A DNA stretch of 64,000 bases from Desulfoluna butyratoxydans. Lineage in GTDB: Bacteria > Desulfobacterota > Desulfobacteria > Desulfobacterales > Desulfolunaceae. Shown piece after piece: positions 8,824-17,657 of the stretch (positions within the stretch are counted from its first letter, which is position 1; each line of letters starts with the position of its first letter). The notes below the pieces were generated by a model. It searched no databases, had not been told where the DNA came from, and saw only the letters and a list, made by a program, of their open reading frames with translations. The position numbers and the translations under genes are program-made. The stretch covers positions 28,417-92,416 of the forward strand of contig NZ_CAADHO010000016.1 in NCBI RefSeq assembly GCF_900699765.1. The letters are read 5' to 3'.

Positions 8824-10070
8824 TGTACAACTCAGGATATTATGAGTTTTTTTGCGGCGTAAAGACCGTGGCAGGCCATGAGGCGCTGGAGCGCATCCCC
8901 GCCCTGCTTGAGGGCCTGGGGGCTTCAAAGCCCATGATCGTCACGGACAAGGGCGTGGCGGCCGCAGGCCTTGTCTCCATCGTGGAAGAGGCCCTGGCCT
9001 CGGGCATGCCCGCCGTTGCCGTGGAGGACGATGTCCCCGTGGACTCCGACGTGGGCACCGTGCACCGCATCGCCTCAGTGTACCGTGACGCCGGGTGCGA
9101 CGCCCTTATCGCCGTGGGCGGGGGGTCGGTGATGGACACGGCCAAGGGGGTTAACATCATGGTCTCCGAAGAGGCGGAGAGCCTCCTCGATTTTTCCGGG
9201 GCCGGAGTACTCAAGCGTCCCCTGAAGCCCCTGGTGGCCGTACCCACCACCGCAGGGACAGGCTCCGAGGTGACCCTGGTGGCGGTAATCAACGATCCGT
9301 CGGTGAACCGGAAGCTTTTGTTCTCCTCCCATTTTCTCCTGCCGGATATCGCGGTCCTGGACCCTCGCATGACGCTGACCCTGCCGCCCCACCTGACGGC
9401 GGCAACGGCCATGGACGCCATGACCCATGCCGTGGAGGCCTATACCTGCCTGTCAAAGAACCCCATCAGCGATGCCTTTGCCGTGGAAGCCATCTCCCTG
9501 ATTTCCAGGAATCTCATGGCCGTGGTGAAACGTCCCGAGGACCAGGAGGGGCGCCTGGCCCTTGCCACGGCAGCCAACCTGGCCGGTATTGCCTTTTCCA
9601 ACTCCATGGTGGGCATGGTGCATACCCTGGGCCACTCCGTGGGGGGCGTCTGCCATGTGGCCCACGGGACCTGCATGTCCATCCTGCTTCCCTACGGTCT
9701 GGAGTACAACATGCACAGGAACGGTCACTGGACAGGCGAACTCCTCTACCCCATCGCAGGGGAGGCTGTTTACGCGGCCACCGCCCCTGACAAGCGGGCG
9801 GAAAAGACCGTGGCGTGCATCCGTGAGTTTAACCAGGCTCTGTACGAGGCAACCGACGGTCGCCACAGCCGCTTCTTCAAAGAGGTGACGGACCAGAACG
9901 GCAACCCGGCGGTAACCCGGGAGCACCTGCCCGCCATCGCCCGGACAGCCCTGGGTGACGGCTCCATCTTTTACAACCCAGAGGAGGTGGACTACGACGA
10001 CGCCCTCATGGTGATGGAAGCGTCCTGGGCCGGAGACCCCCTGGACCGAAGCCGTGTGAAGACGGCTTAG
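8823..10070 (+). CDS. iron-containing alcohol dehydrogenase
   Basis: The 415-residue enzyme belongs to the group III (Fe-dependent) alcohol dehydrogenases, which interconvert alcohols and aldehydes with NAD(P)H. It carries GGGSVMDTAKG for the cofactor and intact metal ligands D198, H202 (AMDAMTHAVEAY), H267 and H281 (HTLGH...AHG). The ATG at 8823 overlaps the previous stop and has GGAGGTG upstream; the longer in-frame extension overlaps the previous gene and was rejected. With the AOR and ferredoxin genes downstream it suggests alcohol to aldehyde to acid oxidation. The substrate is not determinable. Confidence 0.9.
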   Translation: MYNSGYYEFFCGVKTVAGHEALERIPALLEGLGASKPMIVTDKGVAAAGLVSIVEEALASGMPAVAVEDDVPVDSDVGTVHRIASVYRDAGCDALIAVGGGSVMDTAKGVNIMVSEEAESLLDFSGAGVLKRPLKPLVAVPTTAGTGSEVTLVAVINDPSVNRKLLFSSHFLLPDIAVLDPRMTLTLPPHLTAATAMDAMTHAVEAYTCLSKNPISDAFAVEAISLISRNLMAVVKRPEDQEGRLALATAANLAGIAFSNSMVGMVHTLGHSVGGVCHVAHGTCMSILLPYGLEYNMHRNGHWTGELLYPIAGEAVYAATAPDKRAEKTVACIREFNQALYEATDGRHSRFFKEVTDQNGNPAVTREHLPAIARTALGDGSIFYNPEEVDYDDALMVMEASWAGDPLDRSRVKTA

Positions 10071-10109
10071 GGCAGATTCCTGTCGGAAAAATGCCATCTA
10101 TGCTTAACG

Positions 10110-10290
10110 TGCATGGAAAAGCTTGCCTCCGGCGGGTCGCTTTTTTGAAAAAAAGCTCCGCAAAAAATGTTCCTGATGAGAACGTGTCTGAACTGTTTTT
10201 GCGGAGCCTCGAAATGATGGTTTAAGACCTGTTTGTCAAACTTTTCAAAAGTTTGGCCCCCGGCAGGGCCGCCGGGGGCTGTTTTTCGTA
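10110..10290 (+). repeat. dispersed repeat, copy A, ending in a GC-rich hairpin before the AOR gene
   Basis: This intergenic block shares several long identical pieces, in the same order and orientation, with 31950-32140. They include AAGACCTGTTTGTCAAAC and CCCCCGGCAGGG. Within it AGCTCCGCAAAAA and TTTTTGCGGAGC can pair. A GCCCCCGGC/GCCGGGGGC stem at 10256-10279 is followed by CTGTTTTT, which looks like a terminator or attenuator 25 bp before the AOR ribosome-binding site. Confidence 0.65.
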
Positions 10291-10309
10291 GCCTTTTTAG
10301 GGAGACATC

Positions 10310-12265
10310 ATGGGTAAAGGATACATGGGCAAGGTCCTCATCGTGGACCTTGGGGAGAGGAGCGTCCGGGAAGAAGAGATCCCGGACCGGGTTTACCGGC
10401 AGTACCTCTCGGGCATGGGCCTGGGAGCCTACATGCTTTATAAGCACATTCCGGCAGGGGCCGATCCCCTGGGACCGGACAACATGATCGGCTTTGTCTC
10501 CGGGCTCCTCACCGGCACGGGGAGCCTGTTTACCGGCCGCTGGACCCTGGTGGGCAAATCGCCCCTCACCGGGGCCTGGGGGGACGCCAACTGCGGCGGC
10601 ACCTTTTCCCCTGCCATCAAGCGCTGCGGCTACGACGGGATTTTTGTGCGCGGCATCAGCGAGACCCCGGTTTACCTCTACATCGACGACCACGGGGCTG
10701 AGCTGCGTGACGCCTCCGAGGTGTGGGGCAAGGACACCGTGGAGACGGAGACCCATTTCCGGCAGGGGAGAAAGGGCCGCAGGATCGGTGTGGCCTGCAT
10801 CGGCCCGGCAGGGGAGAGCGTCTCCCTGATCTCCGGGGTGGCAACGGATTACGGGCGCATGGCGGCCCGGTCGGGCCTGGGGGCGGTGATGGGGGCCAAG
10901 CGCCTCAAGGCCCTTGTGCTGGCCGGGAACAAACGCATTGCCCCCCACAACCGCAAGGAGATGAAGCGTTTAAGCGCCATCTGCAACAAGTGGGTTCAGT
11001 TTCAGCCTCCTTTTATGTCCGCCCCCATGATGGCGGGGACCGGGGCCCTTATGCGGTGGCTTCCCAGTGTTATGGCCCAGGACGGGATCCTGTACAAGAT
11101 CATGCTCAAGAAATGGGGCACCGTGGCCATGAACCAGATGTCCGTGGAGATGGGGGACTCCCCCATCAAGAACTGGAAGGGGTCGAGCAAGGACTGGGGT
11201 ATGTTCAAGAGCCGCAGCTCCAGCCCTTCGGCCTTTACCAAGTGCGAACAGGTAAAGTACCACTGCTACTCCTGCCCCCTGGGATGCGGAGGCATCTGCA
11301 GCACCGACGGCAAGTACAAAGAGACCCACAAGCCGGAATACGAGACCGTGCTCTCGTTGGGGGGGCTGCTCCTCAACAAGGACATGGACTCCATCTTTTA
11401 CCTCAACGAGCTGCTCAACCGTGCGGGCATGGACTCCATCAGCGCGGGGCACGCCGTGGCCTTTGCCATTGAGTGTTATGAGGAAGGGGTCTTCACCAAA
11501 AAAGACACCGGGGGCCTGGCCCTCAGCTGGGGGGACAGCGAGACCATCGTGACCCTCATCGAAAAAATGGTGGCCCGTGAAGGCATCGGCCACATCCTGG
11601 CAGACGGGGTCAAGCAGGCGGCCCACCGCATCGGCGAGGGCTCCGAGGCCTTTGCCGTCCACGCAGGGGGGCAGGAACCGGCCATGCACGACTCCCGGAA
11701 CGACCCCGGTTTTGCCCTGCACTACAGCGTGGAGCCCTCACCGGGCAAGCACACCGTGGGCTCGGGGCTCTACTATGAGATGTTCAAGCTCTGGCAGGTG
11801 GTGGACGGCCTGCCCAAGGTCACCCCTCTGTACATGAAGGGAAGCAAGTACAAAGCCGATGAGGAGAAGGCCGTCATCGGGGCGGCCAACAGCCGGTTCA
11901 TGAACGTGGTCAACGGCTCAGGGGCCTGCCTGTTCGGCACCTTTCTGGGGGCCCGCCGCGTGCGGCTTTTCGACTGGCTCAACGCGGCCACGGGCTGGAC
12001 CCTGACCCCCAACGAGTACATGGAGGTGGGGGCCAACGTGCAGACCCTGCGCCAGGCCTTTAATGTGCGCCACGGCATCGAACCGAAGAGTTTCAAGATT
12101 TCGGACCGGGCCCTGGGGCGGCCGGTGCAGTCGCAAGGAGCCAACAAGGGACGCACCGTGGCCATTGAGGAGATGATGCGGGACTACTGGACACAGTTCG
12201 GATGGGACCCCGAAACCGGAAAACCCCTGGATGAGACCATCCGGGAACTCGAAGCGGCGATGTAA
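10310..12265 (+). CDS. aldehyde:ferredoxin oxidoreductase (tungsten, AOR family)
   Basis: The 651-residue product has the AOR family length and layout: N-terminal tungstopterin/Fe-S domain (GKVLIVDLGERS, later NCGGTFSPAIKRCGYDGI) and the cluster cysteines CYSCPLGC near residues 321-328, with a later cysteine in NGSGACLFGT. AOR enzymes oxidise aldehydes to carboxylates, or reduce acids, using ferredoxin and a W- or Mo-bispterin cofactor in the cytoplasm. AGGGAG precedes the ATG. The ferredoxin gene 12 bp downstream is the likely electron partner. The hairpin upstream may uncouple it from the alcohol dehydrogenases. Confidence 0.92.
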   Translation: MGKGYMGKVLIVDLGERSVREEEIPDRVYRQYLSGMGLGAYMLYKHIPAGADPLGPDNMIGFVSGLLTGTGSLFTGRWTLVGKSPLTGAWGDANCGGTFSPAIKRCGYDGIFVRGISETPVYLYIDDHGAELRDASEVWGKDTVETETHFRQGRKGRRIGVACIGPAGESVSLISGVATDYGRMAARSGLGAVMGAKRLKALVLAGNKRIAPHNRKEMKRLSAICNKWVQFQPPFMSAPMMAGTGALMRWLPSVMAQDGILYKIMLKKWGTVAMNQMSVEMGDSPIKNWKGSSKDWGMFKSRSSSPSAFTKCEQVKYHCYSCPLGCGGICSTDGKYKETHKPEYETVLSLGGLLLNKDMDSIFYLNELLNRAGMDSISAGHAVAFAIECYEEGVFTKKDTGGLALSWGDSETIVTLIEKMVAREGIGHILADGVKQAAHRIGEGSEAFAVHAGGQEPAMHDSRNDPGFALHYSVEPSPGKHTVGSGLYYEMFKLWQVVDGLPKVTPLYMKGSKYKADEEKAVIGAANSRFMNVVNGSGACLFGTFLGARRVRLFDWLNAATGWTLTPNEYMEVGANVQTLRQAFNVRHGIEPKSFKISDRALGRPVQSQGANKGRTVAIEEMMRDYWTQFGWDPETGKPLDETIRELEAAM

Positions 12266-12277
12266 GGGGGAGAAGAG

Positions 12278-12700
12278 ATGGCGTATACCATTACCGACAA
12301 CTGTACGGGGTGCGGCTCTTGCAGCCGAATCTGCCCCACCGGTGCCATTACCGGAGAAAAGAAAGAGACGCACGAGATCAAGGCGGATCTCTGCATTGAC
12401 TGCGGCAGCTGCGGACGGGTCTGCCCCGCCGGAGCCGTGGCCGATCCCTTCGGGATACCGGCCCTTCGTGTAAAAAAGAGCCAGTGGCTCGCCCCGGTCT
12501 TTGACCGGAAGCGCTGCATGGCCTGCGTGATCTGTCTGGATGCCTGTCCCACGGGCTGCCTTGCACTGGGAGCGCCCCAGGGTAAGGACCCCAACGGCTA
12601 TCCTGTCATGGAGGATCTCTCCGCCTGCCTGGGCTGCGGCCTTTGCGTGGAGGATTGTCCCGCCGACGCCGTGACCCTGGCCCACCGTGACGTGGCCTGA
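12278..12700 (+). CDS. ferredoxin-like protein with four 4Fe-4S motifs
   Basis: The 140-residue protein has four CxxCxxCxxxC-type motifs: CTGCGSCSRIC, CIDCGSCGRVC, CMACVICLDAC and CLGCGLCVEDC. This predicts up to four [4Fe-4S] clusters in two ferredoxin-fold pairs. It follows the AOR gene by 12 bp with GGGGGAGAAG before the ATG, so it probably accepts electrons from that enzyme and passes them to other oxidoreductases. It has no signal peptide, so it should be cytoplasmic. Confidence 0.9.
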   Translation: MAYTITDNCTGCGSCSRICPTGAITGEKKETHEIKADLCIDCGSCGRVCPAGAVADPFGIPALRVKKSQWLAPVFDRKRCMACVICLDACPTGCLALGAPQGKDPNGYPVMEDLSACLGCGLCVEDCPADAVTLAHRDVA

Positions 12701-12713
12701 TAAACGGGCTGTC

Positions 12714-12800
12714 TATCAATCACCTTGCGGAAACGCAGAGTGCCATGTCGATTTACCTTTTGTACCCCGGGTAAATCGGCATGGCGGTTGCTGATTGATC
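12714..12800. repeat. nested long inverted repeat
   Basis: An outer 8-bp stem (ATCAATCA at 12715-12722 with TGATTGAT at 12792-12799) encloses a nearly perfect 16-bp stem (12742-12757 with 12770-12785, one G-T wobble) that begins GCCATG and ends CATGGC. It lies just after the ferredoxin stop. There is no T-tract, so it is more like a structured RNA or palindromic element than a simple terminator. Confidence 0.75.
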
Positions 12801-12890
12801 GGGCGTCAAGCACGCCCTGCCTGGCAGAGGGTAGATGAACCGGGGCTCACGTATTCCCTTGACAAAGGACCTTCTTTCCAGTTTTTTCCC

Positions 12891-12967
12891 TTAGCCCTTA
12901 GCCCTTAGCCCTTAGCCCTTAGCCCTTAGCCCTTAGCCCTTAGCCCTTAGCCCTTAGCCCTTAGCCC
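12891..12967. repeat. heptanucleotide tandem repeat (TTAGCCC)11
   Basis: Eleven perfect copies of TTAGCCC run head to tail. The right end overlaps the 3' end of the minus-strand gene, and the repeat itself supplies that gene's stop codon (GGGCTAA). A related array, (TTTAGCC)5, ends the queH gene at 31370-31404. Confidence 0.97.
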
Positions 12968-13396
12968 CGCTTCCACCCACCCCGCCTCTTCCCACACCTT
13001 GTGGTGGCGTTTCTCCATTATATAGGCAAGCCATACCTGCTCGTTGGTTGCGAAGAGTTCTTTGGGCTGTTGTGCGGCCTCCGGGCCATAAGGGGTGTCC
13101 AGCCAGGTGTAGAAGTGGAAGGTGACGTCCCGGAAGCTGCTCGCTGAGCCCTCCTGGGCAATCTCAATGAGCTGGCTGTATCGGGGCAGCCAGGTGTAGC
13201 GGGCAAGGGTGACGACTTTATCGGTCCGCGTGACGCCGAAGCCGTTCTTGATTTCAGGGGCGCCGTACTTTCCCGGTACCCAGAAAAGCACCTCCCCTTC
13301 CTCGGTGGCAAAGATGTCCCCGGTTTTGTGTTGCCAGGTTTCCTGAATCTCCCTGGCCCCTTTGCACATGTCGATATATCTGCTACTCTTGTCCAT
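12947..13396 (-). CDS. hypothetical protein
   Basis: I do not recognise this 149-residue protein. It has no signal peptide or membrane segment and is rich in aromatic residues (YTWLPRY, FHFYTWLDTPYG). The start at 13396 (MDKSSRYIDMCKG) was preferred over an upstream in-frame ATG because the extension is low-complexity and basic. The last few residues (GLRAKG) and the stop are encoded by the TTAGCCC tandem repeat, so its C-terminus can vary if the repeat changes length or phase. It is a lone minus-strand gene between the ferredoxin and ABC-F genes. Confidence 0.6.
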   Translation of the reverse strand: MDKSSRYIDMCKGAREIQETWQHKTGDIFATEEGEVLFWVPGKYGAPEIKNGFGVTRTDKVVTLARYTWLPRYSQLIEIAQEGSASSFRDVTFHFYTWLDTPYGPEAAQQPKELFATNEQVWLAYIMEKRHHKVWEEAGWVEAGLRAKG

Positions 13397-13761
13397 TCCG
13401 GTCTGCCTTCTGCTGTCGGGTCCCCGCTGATGTCGCCGTGGGGGGCGGGTCCGAACCAAGTGCCCGTAAAGTCAGCGGGCTCGTGGCAGGCTGTGGGATG
13501 CGTATCGACACCGCGTCCCCCCTATAGAAGCGACAAAACCAAATGGTGAAAGCAAAAACAGTAGTACTCTTTTAAGAAAAACAAAAGGCATTTTTCAGGC
13601 ATCTGGACACGGACCGGCCTGTCTTCCTTCATGCGGCAGTGGTTGACCACTGGGGAACTGCATGGGGAGACGGGATTTCTTTTTTTTAGGGCTTCCCACG
13701 TATCGGTCGTTTTTCTCAGGTGCCGGGGAGGCCGAAGGACAAAGAGAGACGCAAAAGACAT
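13397..13761. other. intergenic region between divergent genes
   Basis: This 365-bp region separates the hypothetical gene (minus) from the ABC-F gene (plus). I see no gene, repeat or strong hairpin; it presumably carries both promoters. Confidence 0.4.
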
Positions 13762-15576
13762 ATGTCCCTCATCGCACAATACAGGGGGCTGGGCAAATCC
13801 TACGGGGCCCGGACCCTTTTTTCCGACATATCCATGAATATCCACGAGGGCGACCGCATCGGCCTCATCGGCGTCAACGGCGCCGGAAAATCAACCCTGC
13901 TCAAGGTGTTTGCCGAGGTGATATCCCCGGATGCCGGAGAGGTCTCCATCAAAAAGGGCTTCCGGGCGGTTTACCTTCCCCAGGAGAGCCACTTCGAGGA
14001 GGGGAAAACCGTTTCAGCCCTCATCGACGAGACCCTGGACGCCTTTTGCGCCGAGGATACGGAGGCCTACGGCAAAGCCTGGCACCTCATCGGGCAGGTG
14101 GAGTTTCCGGACCTGTCCGCACCGGTGGAGACCCTGTCGGGGGGATGGAAAAAACGTCTTGCCGTGGTGCTGGCCCTGATCAAGATGCCGGATCTCCTTT
14201 TTCTGGATGAACCCACCAACCACCTGGATCTCTCCGGCATTCTCTGGCTTGAGGCGCTTTTGAAGCGCGCCGATTTTGCCTACGTGATGATCACCCACGA
14301 CCGGGCCCTTCTCTCCAATGTCACGGGAATCACCGTGGAACTCGGTGAGCAGTACCCCGGTGGGTACTTAAAGATTGAGGGCAATTACACGGAGTTTCTG
14401 CGTCGCCGGGACGAGTTGCTGTCCAGCCAGGCAAAGCAGGAGAGCGCCCTGGCATCGGTGATGCGCAGGGAGAAGGAGTGGCTTGCCCGGAGTCCCAAAG
14501 CGCGAACCACCAAGGCCCAGTTCCGTATCGACAATGCAAAGCGCATGGAAGAGGAACTGGCCGACGTCAGGACCCGAAACCGCAGCAACCGGGAGATGGA
14601 CCTGGATTTTACCTCCACCCAGCGCAAGACCAGGCAGCTGGTGGTGGCCAAGGGCCTGGCAAGGCACCTTGAAGACCGGACCCTTTTTGAGGAGCTCTCC
14701 TTTGTGCTCTCCCCCGGCACCTGCCTGGGGCTGGTGGGGAACAACGGCACGGGCAAGTCGACCCTCATGCGTCAGCTTTGCGGCAAGGAGGCCCCGGACA
14801 AGGGGCTTGTGCGCGAGGCCGAGGGACTCCGTATCGTCCATTTTGAGCAGGAACGGGACTCCCTGGACCTTGAGATGCCCCTGAGAAAGGCGCTGTCCCC
14901 GGACAGCGATTCGGTGATCTACCGGGGCCGCCCCCTGCATGTGGTGACCTGGGCCAAGAAATTCCTCTTCACCCCCGACCAGCTCGATCTGCCCCTGGGG
15001 CGTCTCTCCGGCGGAGAGAAGGCCCGGGTGCTCCTGGCGCGCCTCATGCGTCAGCCCGCTGACGTCCTGCTTCTGGACGAACCCACCAACGATCTGGACA
15101 TCCCGTCCCTTGAGATGCTGGAGGAGAGCCTCCGTGAATTTCAGGGAGCCGTGGTTCTGGCCTCCCACGATCGGTACCTCATGGAGACCGTCACATCGTC
15201 CATGCTGGGATTCCTGGACACGGGGGGCGTTTTTGCCTGCAGCGGGGTGGAGCAATGGGGGCGGGAAAACCGTCCGAAGCCGGTGCAGAAAAAGGCGGCA
15301 CCGGAGAAAAAGGTCCGGCAGGAGCCCAAGGCAAAGAAAAAGTTCACCTACAAGCACAAGTATGAGCTGGAGCAGATCGAGGAAAAGATCGGCGAGGTCG
15401 AGGCCCTGGCCGCGGATCTCGAAGCCCGGGTGAACGATCCTGCCATTGCCTCGGATCCGGCGGCACTGCAGGAGGCCTGCGGGGCCCTGGGCGAGGCCCA
15501 GAAAGAGGTGGAGTCACTGTACAGCCGCTGGGAAGTCCTTGAGGAGCTCAAGGCAGAGGCTGAGGCAGGTGCCTGA
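13762..15576 (+). CDS. ABC-F ATPase, Uup-like, with C-terminal coiled coil
   Basis: This 604-residue protein has two ABC cassettes in one chain and no membrane segment, as in the ABC-F family that acts on ribosomes. Walker A motifs are GVNGAGKST and GNNGTGKST, signatures LSGGWKKR and LSGGEKAR, and Walker B LFLDEPTNHLD and LLLDEPTNDLD. A charged linker and a C-terminal helical hairpin (about residues 530-600) resemble the DNA/RNA-binding tail of Uup. The ATG at 13762 begins the conserved MSLIAQYRGLGKSYG; upstream in-frame residues do not look conserved. Ribosome rescue or 50S quality control is the family role; the exact function is not certain. Confidence 0.9.
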   Translation: MSLIAQYRGLGKSYGARTLFSDISMNIHEGDRIGLIGVNGAGKSTLLKVFAEVISPDAGEVSIKKGFRAVYLPQESHFEEGKTVSALIDETLDAFCAEDTEAYGKAWHLIGQVEFPDLSAPVETLSGGWKKRLAVVLALIKMPDLLFLDEPTNHLDLSGILWLEALLKRADFAYVMITHDRALLSNVTGITVELGEQYPGGYLKIEGNYTEFLRRRDELLSSQAKQESALASVMRREKEWLARSPKARTTKAQFRIDNAKRMEEELADVRTRNRSNREMDLDFTSTQRKTRQLVVAKGLARHLEDRTLFEELSFVLSPGTCLGLVGNNGTGKSTLMRQLCGKEAPDKGLVREAEGLRIVHFEQERDSLDLEMPLRKALSPDSDSVIYRGRPLHVVTWAKKFLFTPDQLDLPLGRLSGGEKARVLLARLMRQPADVLLLDEPTNDLDIPSLEMLEESLREFQGAVVLASHDRYLMETVTSSMLGFLDTGGVFACSGVEQWGRENRPKPVQKKAAPEKKVRQEPKAKKKFTYKHKYELEQIEEKIGEVEALAADLEARVNDPAIASDPAALQEACGALGEAQKEVESLYSRWEVLEELKAEAEAGA

Positions 15577-15849
15577 TTCTCTGATTTGAGAGTGGACACA
15601 ACAATTTGAATTCTATATACTTTTACACATAAGGCCCCAGCAGGTCGGTTTGGCGACGGACGCACCGCGATACTGCGGCGATGTCGTGCGGACCGGCCAT
15701 GGTGTGGCCCGGCGATGCGCCAGATTGATGGTGCGGCCGTCAACGGCACCTGAAGCCATCGTTCCGGTGCCTTCGGGCACGGGGCGCAGCGATTTCCCTT
15801 GCGGGGCATCGCACCATAACCGTTTACCATGACAAAGCGGGGTGTTCCG

Positions 15850-16179
15850 ATGACAACAAAAGACAGAGACGGCAGGGTTGCCAAGCGGGCCTATGACCGT
15901 AAACTTTGTTTTTTTACCGATGTGGATTATGCCCTCTCCGAAGGGGTCTATTCGGATCCGATCCGGGATATCAGCGTGGGCGGGGTCTTTATCGAATCAG
16001 ATAACGGGCCGGACACGGGAGAGAGGGTCCAGATGCTCTTTTCCGACTATTCCGGTGTGGACCTTGTCAAGCTCTCCGGTGATGTTGTAAGAAAAGGGAG
16101 CAATGGATTTGCCGTTCGTTTTATGTGTGAAAACACCGTGGAAATGGACAAATTGAAATCTTATATCAACAGCCTGTAA
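15850..16179 (+). CDS. PilZ-domain protein
   Basis: A 109-residue single-domain protein (115 residues or more if the ATG at 15829 is used). It has the two parts of the c-di-GMP-binding PilZ signature: a basic KRAYDRK near the N-terminus and DISVGG about 27 residues later. Stand-alone PilZ proteins act as c-di-GMP-responsive adaptors for motility, surface or secretion systems. GCGGGG before 15850 favours the shorter form. The first arginine of the usual RxxxR is replaced by lysine (KRxxxRK), so binding strength is uncertain. It is followed by a TetR gene in the same orientation. Confidence 0.8.
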   Translation: MTTKDRDGRVAKRAYDRKLCFFTDVDYALSEGVYSDPIRDISVGGVFIESDNGPDTGERVQMLFSDYSGVDLVKLSGDVVRKGSNGFAVRFMCENTVEMDKLKSYINSL

Positions 16180-16233
16180 TTCCCTGGGCGGCTCCGTGTC
16201 TTCCATTCGGGGTGCAGGGTATTTCGGTGGCAG

Positions 16234-16830
16234 GTGAATGTGAAACAGGGCCTGAAGGAAGGCGACAGCAAAGATCGGATCATCGCGTCGGCACAGCAGT
16301 GCTTCAGTGAAAAATCCGTAGATAAGACCACCTTGTCTGAGGTTGCGCGCAGAGCCGGCATCAGCAAGGGCACTCTCTATTATTATTACCCCACGAAAAA
16401 CGATCTTGTTTTTGATATCGCGGGCATCCACATGGCTCAGATCACGGAAAAAGTGTTTGCCATGATGGAGACCGGGGACGAACATCCCGTGTGGGAAGAC
16501 GTCCTGGGGATTCTGTTTGAAGGGCTTTTGGGCTCCAAGACCCGAAGCCGGCTCCACCTCTACCTTATCAACGAATCCCTTTCCGGAAATCCCGCTTTAA
16601 GGGAACGCCTGGAGTCCACGTACATGCAGTGGTTTCAGCTTGTAGAAGACGGGTATCTGCGCATGGCGGGCGGCCGTCCCTTTCCCGATGGGCTGGCCCG
16701 GCTCCTGGTGGCCGTGCTCGACGGGCTGGTGATTCAGTCCGTGACCTGCGAAGACAGGCTTCGCTACCGGCAACTGGCCCAGGTGGCAGCATCGCTTGTG
16801 ACGGGAATGGGGTGCGGGGGCAAGGGGTAG
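16234..16830 (+). CDS. TetR/AcrR-family transcriptional regulator
   Basis: The 198-residue protein has a TetR helix-turn-helix (LSEVARRAGISKGTLYYYY, about residues 34-52) and a helical C-terminal ligand domain. The GTG start at 16234 is uncertain because no strong ribosome-binding site is seen; the HTH lies at the usual distance from it. It follows the PilZ gene by 54 bp. The target genes are not obvious from the neighbourhood. Confidence 0.82.
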   Translation: MNVKQGLKEGDSKDRIIASAQQCFSEKSVDKTTLSEVARRAGISKGTLYYYYPTKNDLVFDIAGIHMAQITEKVFAMMETGDEHPVWEDVLGILFEGLLGSKTRSRLHLYLINESLSGNPALRERLESTYMQWFQLVEDGYLRMAGGRPFPDGLARLLVAVLDGLVIQSVTCEDRLRYRQLAQVAASLVTGMGCGGKG

Positions 16831-16994
16831 TTCTTCAGGCTGAAAGGGGAGAACCCCGGGCGCGTGCCCGGGGTGAGGTTGCCGGTGAAACAAAGGCCCA
16901 CCAGACCGATATCCGGGGTGGGGAAACCGCAACCTCAGGGCATTGGCCGGGGCGGCCGTCTCCCTGGGGTTGGATGGTTTCTTGTTTCCAGGCC

Positions 16995-17561
16995 CTACTG
17001 GTTGCAGAGCCTGTGAATGGTCTGGGCGTGCCAGTGGCCCTTGTTTGAGAAGGTGGGGATCTCTTTTTCGTTGAGGAAGTGGGCGATCTCCTTGTAGGTG
17101 GCCCCTTTTTTCCTCAGCTTCTTCATGATCTTGATGGCTTCTCTGCGTTCGTCGGCAGGGGAGAGCAGCTGGTCGTCGGTGAGCTGGGTCAGGCTCACCG
17201 GTGCTGCCGTCTCCTGGGGAGCCGGCATGGGAGCCCCTTCGGTCAGTCGCTCCAGGATTTTGACGATGTCGATGAATGCTGCGGCGACCTCTTCGGATGC
17301 GATGGTCTGTCGCTCGAGAAACCCTTCCTGGATCCTCTGGTTTTCCGTGACCTGCTCAAGGAGCTGGCGTATGGGGGTCAGGAGGTCGTCCTGACGATTG
17401 TATCCCCGGTTGTCCTGGTCTCGTCCCCGTGGGGATTGTCCGCGTCTTTCGTTGCCCCGGCGGTCCTGGGAATAGTATCCGCTTCCGGCGGTATAGTTCC
17501 CGCCGCGCTTACCGGGATAACGTCCCTGTGTGTTTCTTACGGTTTTCAGGAATTCACTCAT
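16995..17561 (-). CDS. RG-rich protein with a recombinase-like C-terminal motif
   Basis: The 188-residue protein has three parts. Residues 1-60 are low-complexity and rich in Arg, Gly, Tyr and Gln, resembling RGG/RNA-binding tails. A helical middle (QLLEQVTENQRIQEGFLERQ) follows. The C-terminal segment, YKEIAHFLNEKEIPTFSNKG with an added HWHAQTIHRL, closely resembles the HTH-like end of large serine recombinases. No catalytic recombinase domain is present. GGAGG before the ATG at 17561 fixes the start. A nucleic-acid-binding role is inferred only from composition and the tail. Confidence 0.6.
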   Translation of the reverse strand: MSEFLKTVRNTQGRYPGKRGGNYTAGSGYYSQDRRGNERRGQSPRGRDQDNRGYNRQDDLLTPIRQLLEQVTENQRIQEGFLERQTIASEEVAAAFIDIVKILERLTEGAPMPAPQETAAPVSLTQLTDDQLLSPADERREAIKIMKKLRKKGATYKEIAHFLNEKEIPTFSNKGHWHAQTIHRLCNQ

Positions 17562-17623
17562 GTGTACCTCCATGTCGGTGTGTACCGTCGCCCCACCACA
17601 GGCCGGGAAAAGCCCGGGCGGAC

Positions 17624-17657
17624 GATGAATCGATTGTAAATCGGGATGAATCGATTG
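17624..17657. promoter_or_regulatory. two 13-bp direct repeats, candidate operator
   Basis: GATGAATCGATTG occurs at 17624-17636 and again at 17645-17657. The centre-to-centre distance is 21 bp (two helical turns), and each contains the palindrome AATCGATT. They lie 63-96 bp upstream of the minus-strand RG-rich gene, where a regulator would bind. Confidence 0.45.

Noticed and set aside
7756..8928. Long minus-strand frame opposite the Fe-ADH genes
   Set aside because: It is a shadow of two conserved plus-strand genes, with low-complexity His/Gly/Gln-rich translation.
12891..12967. CRISPR array
   Set aside because: The 7-bp units are contiguous with no spacers and no cas genes are nearby; it is a simple tandem repeat.
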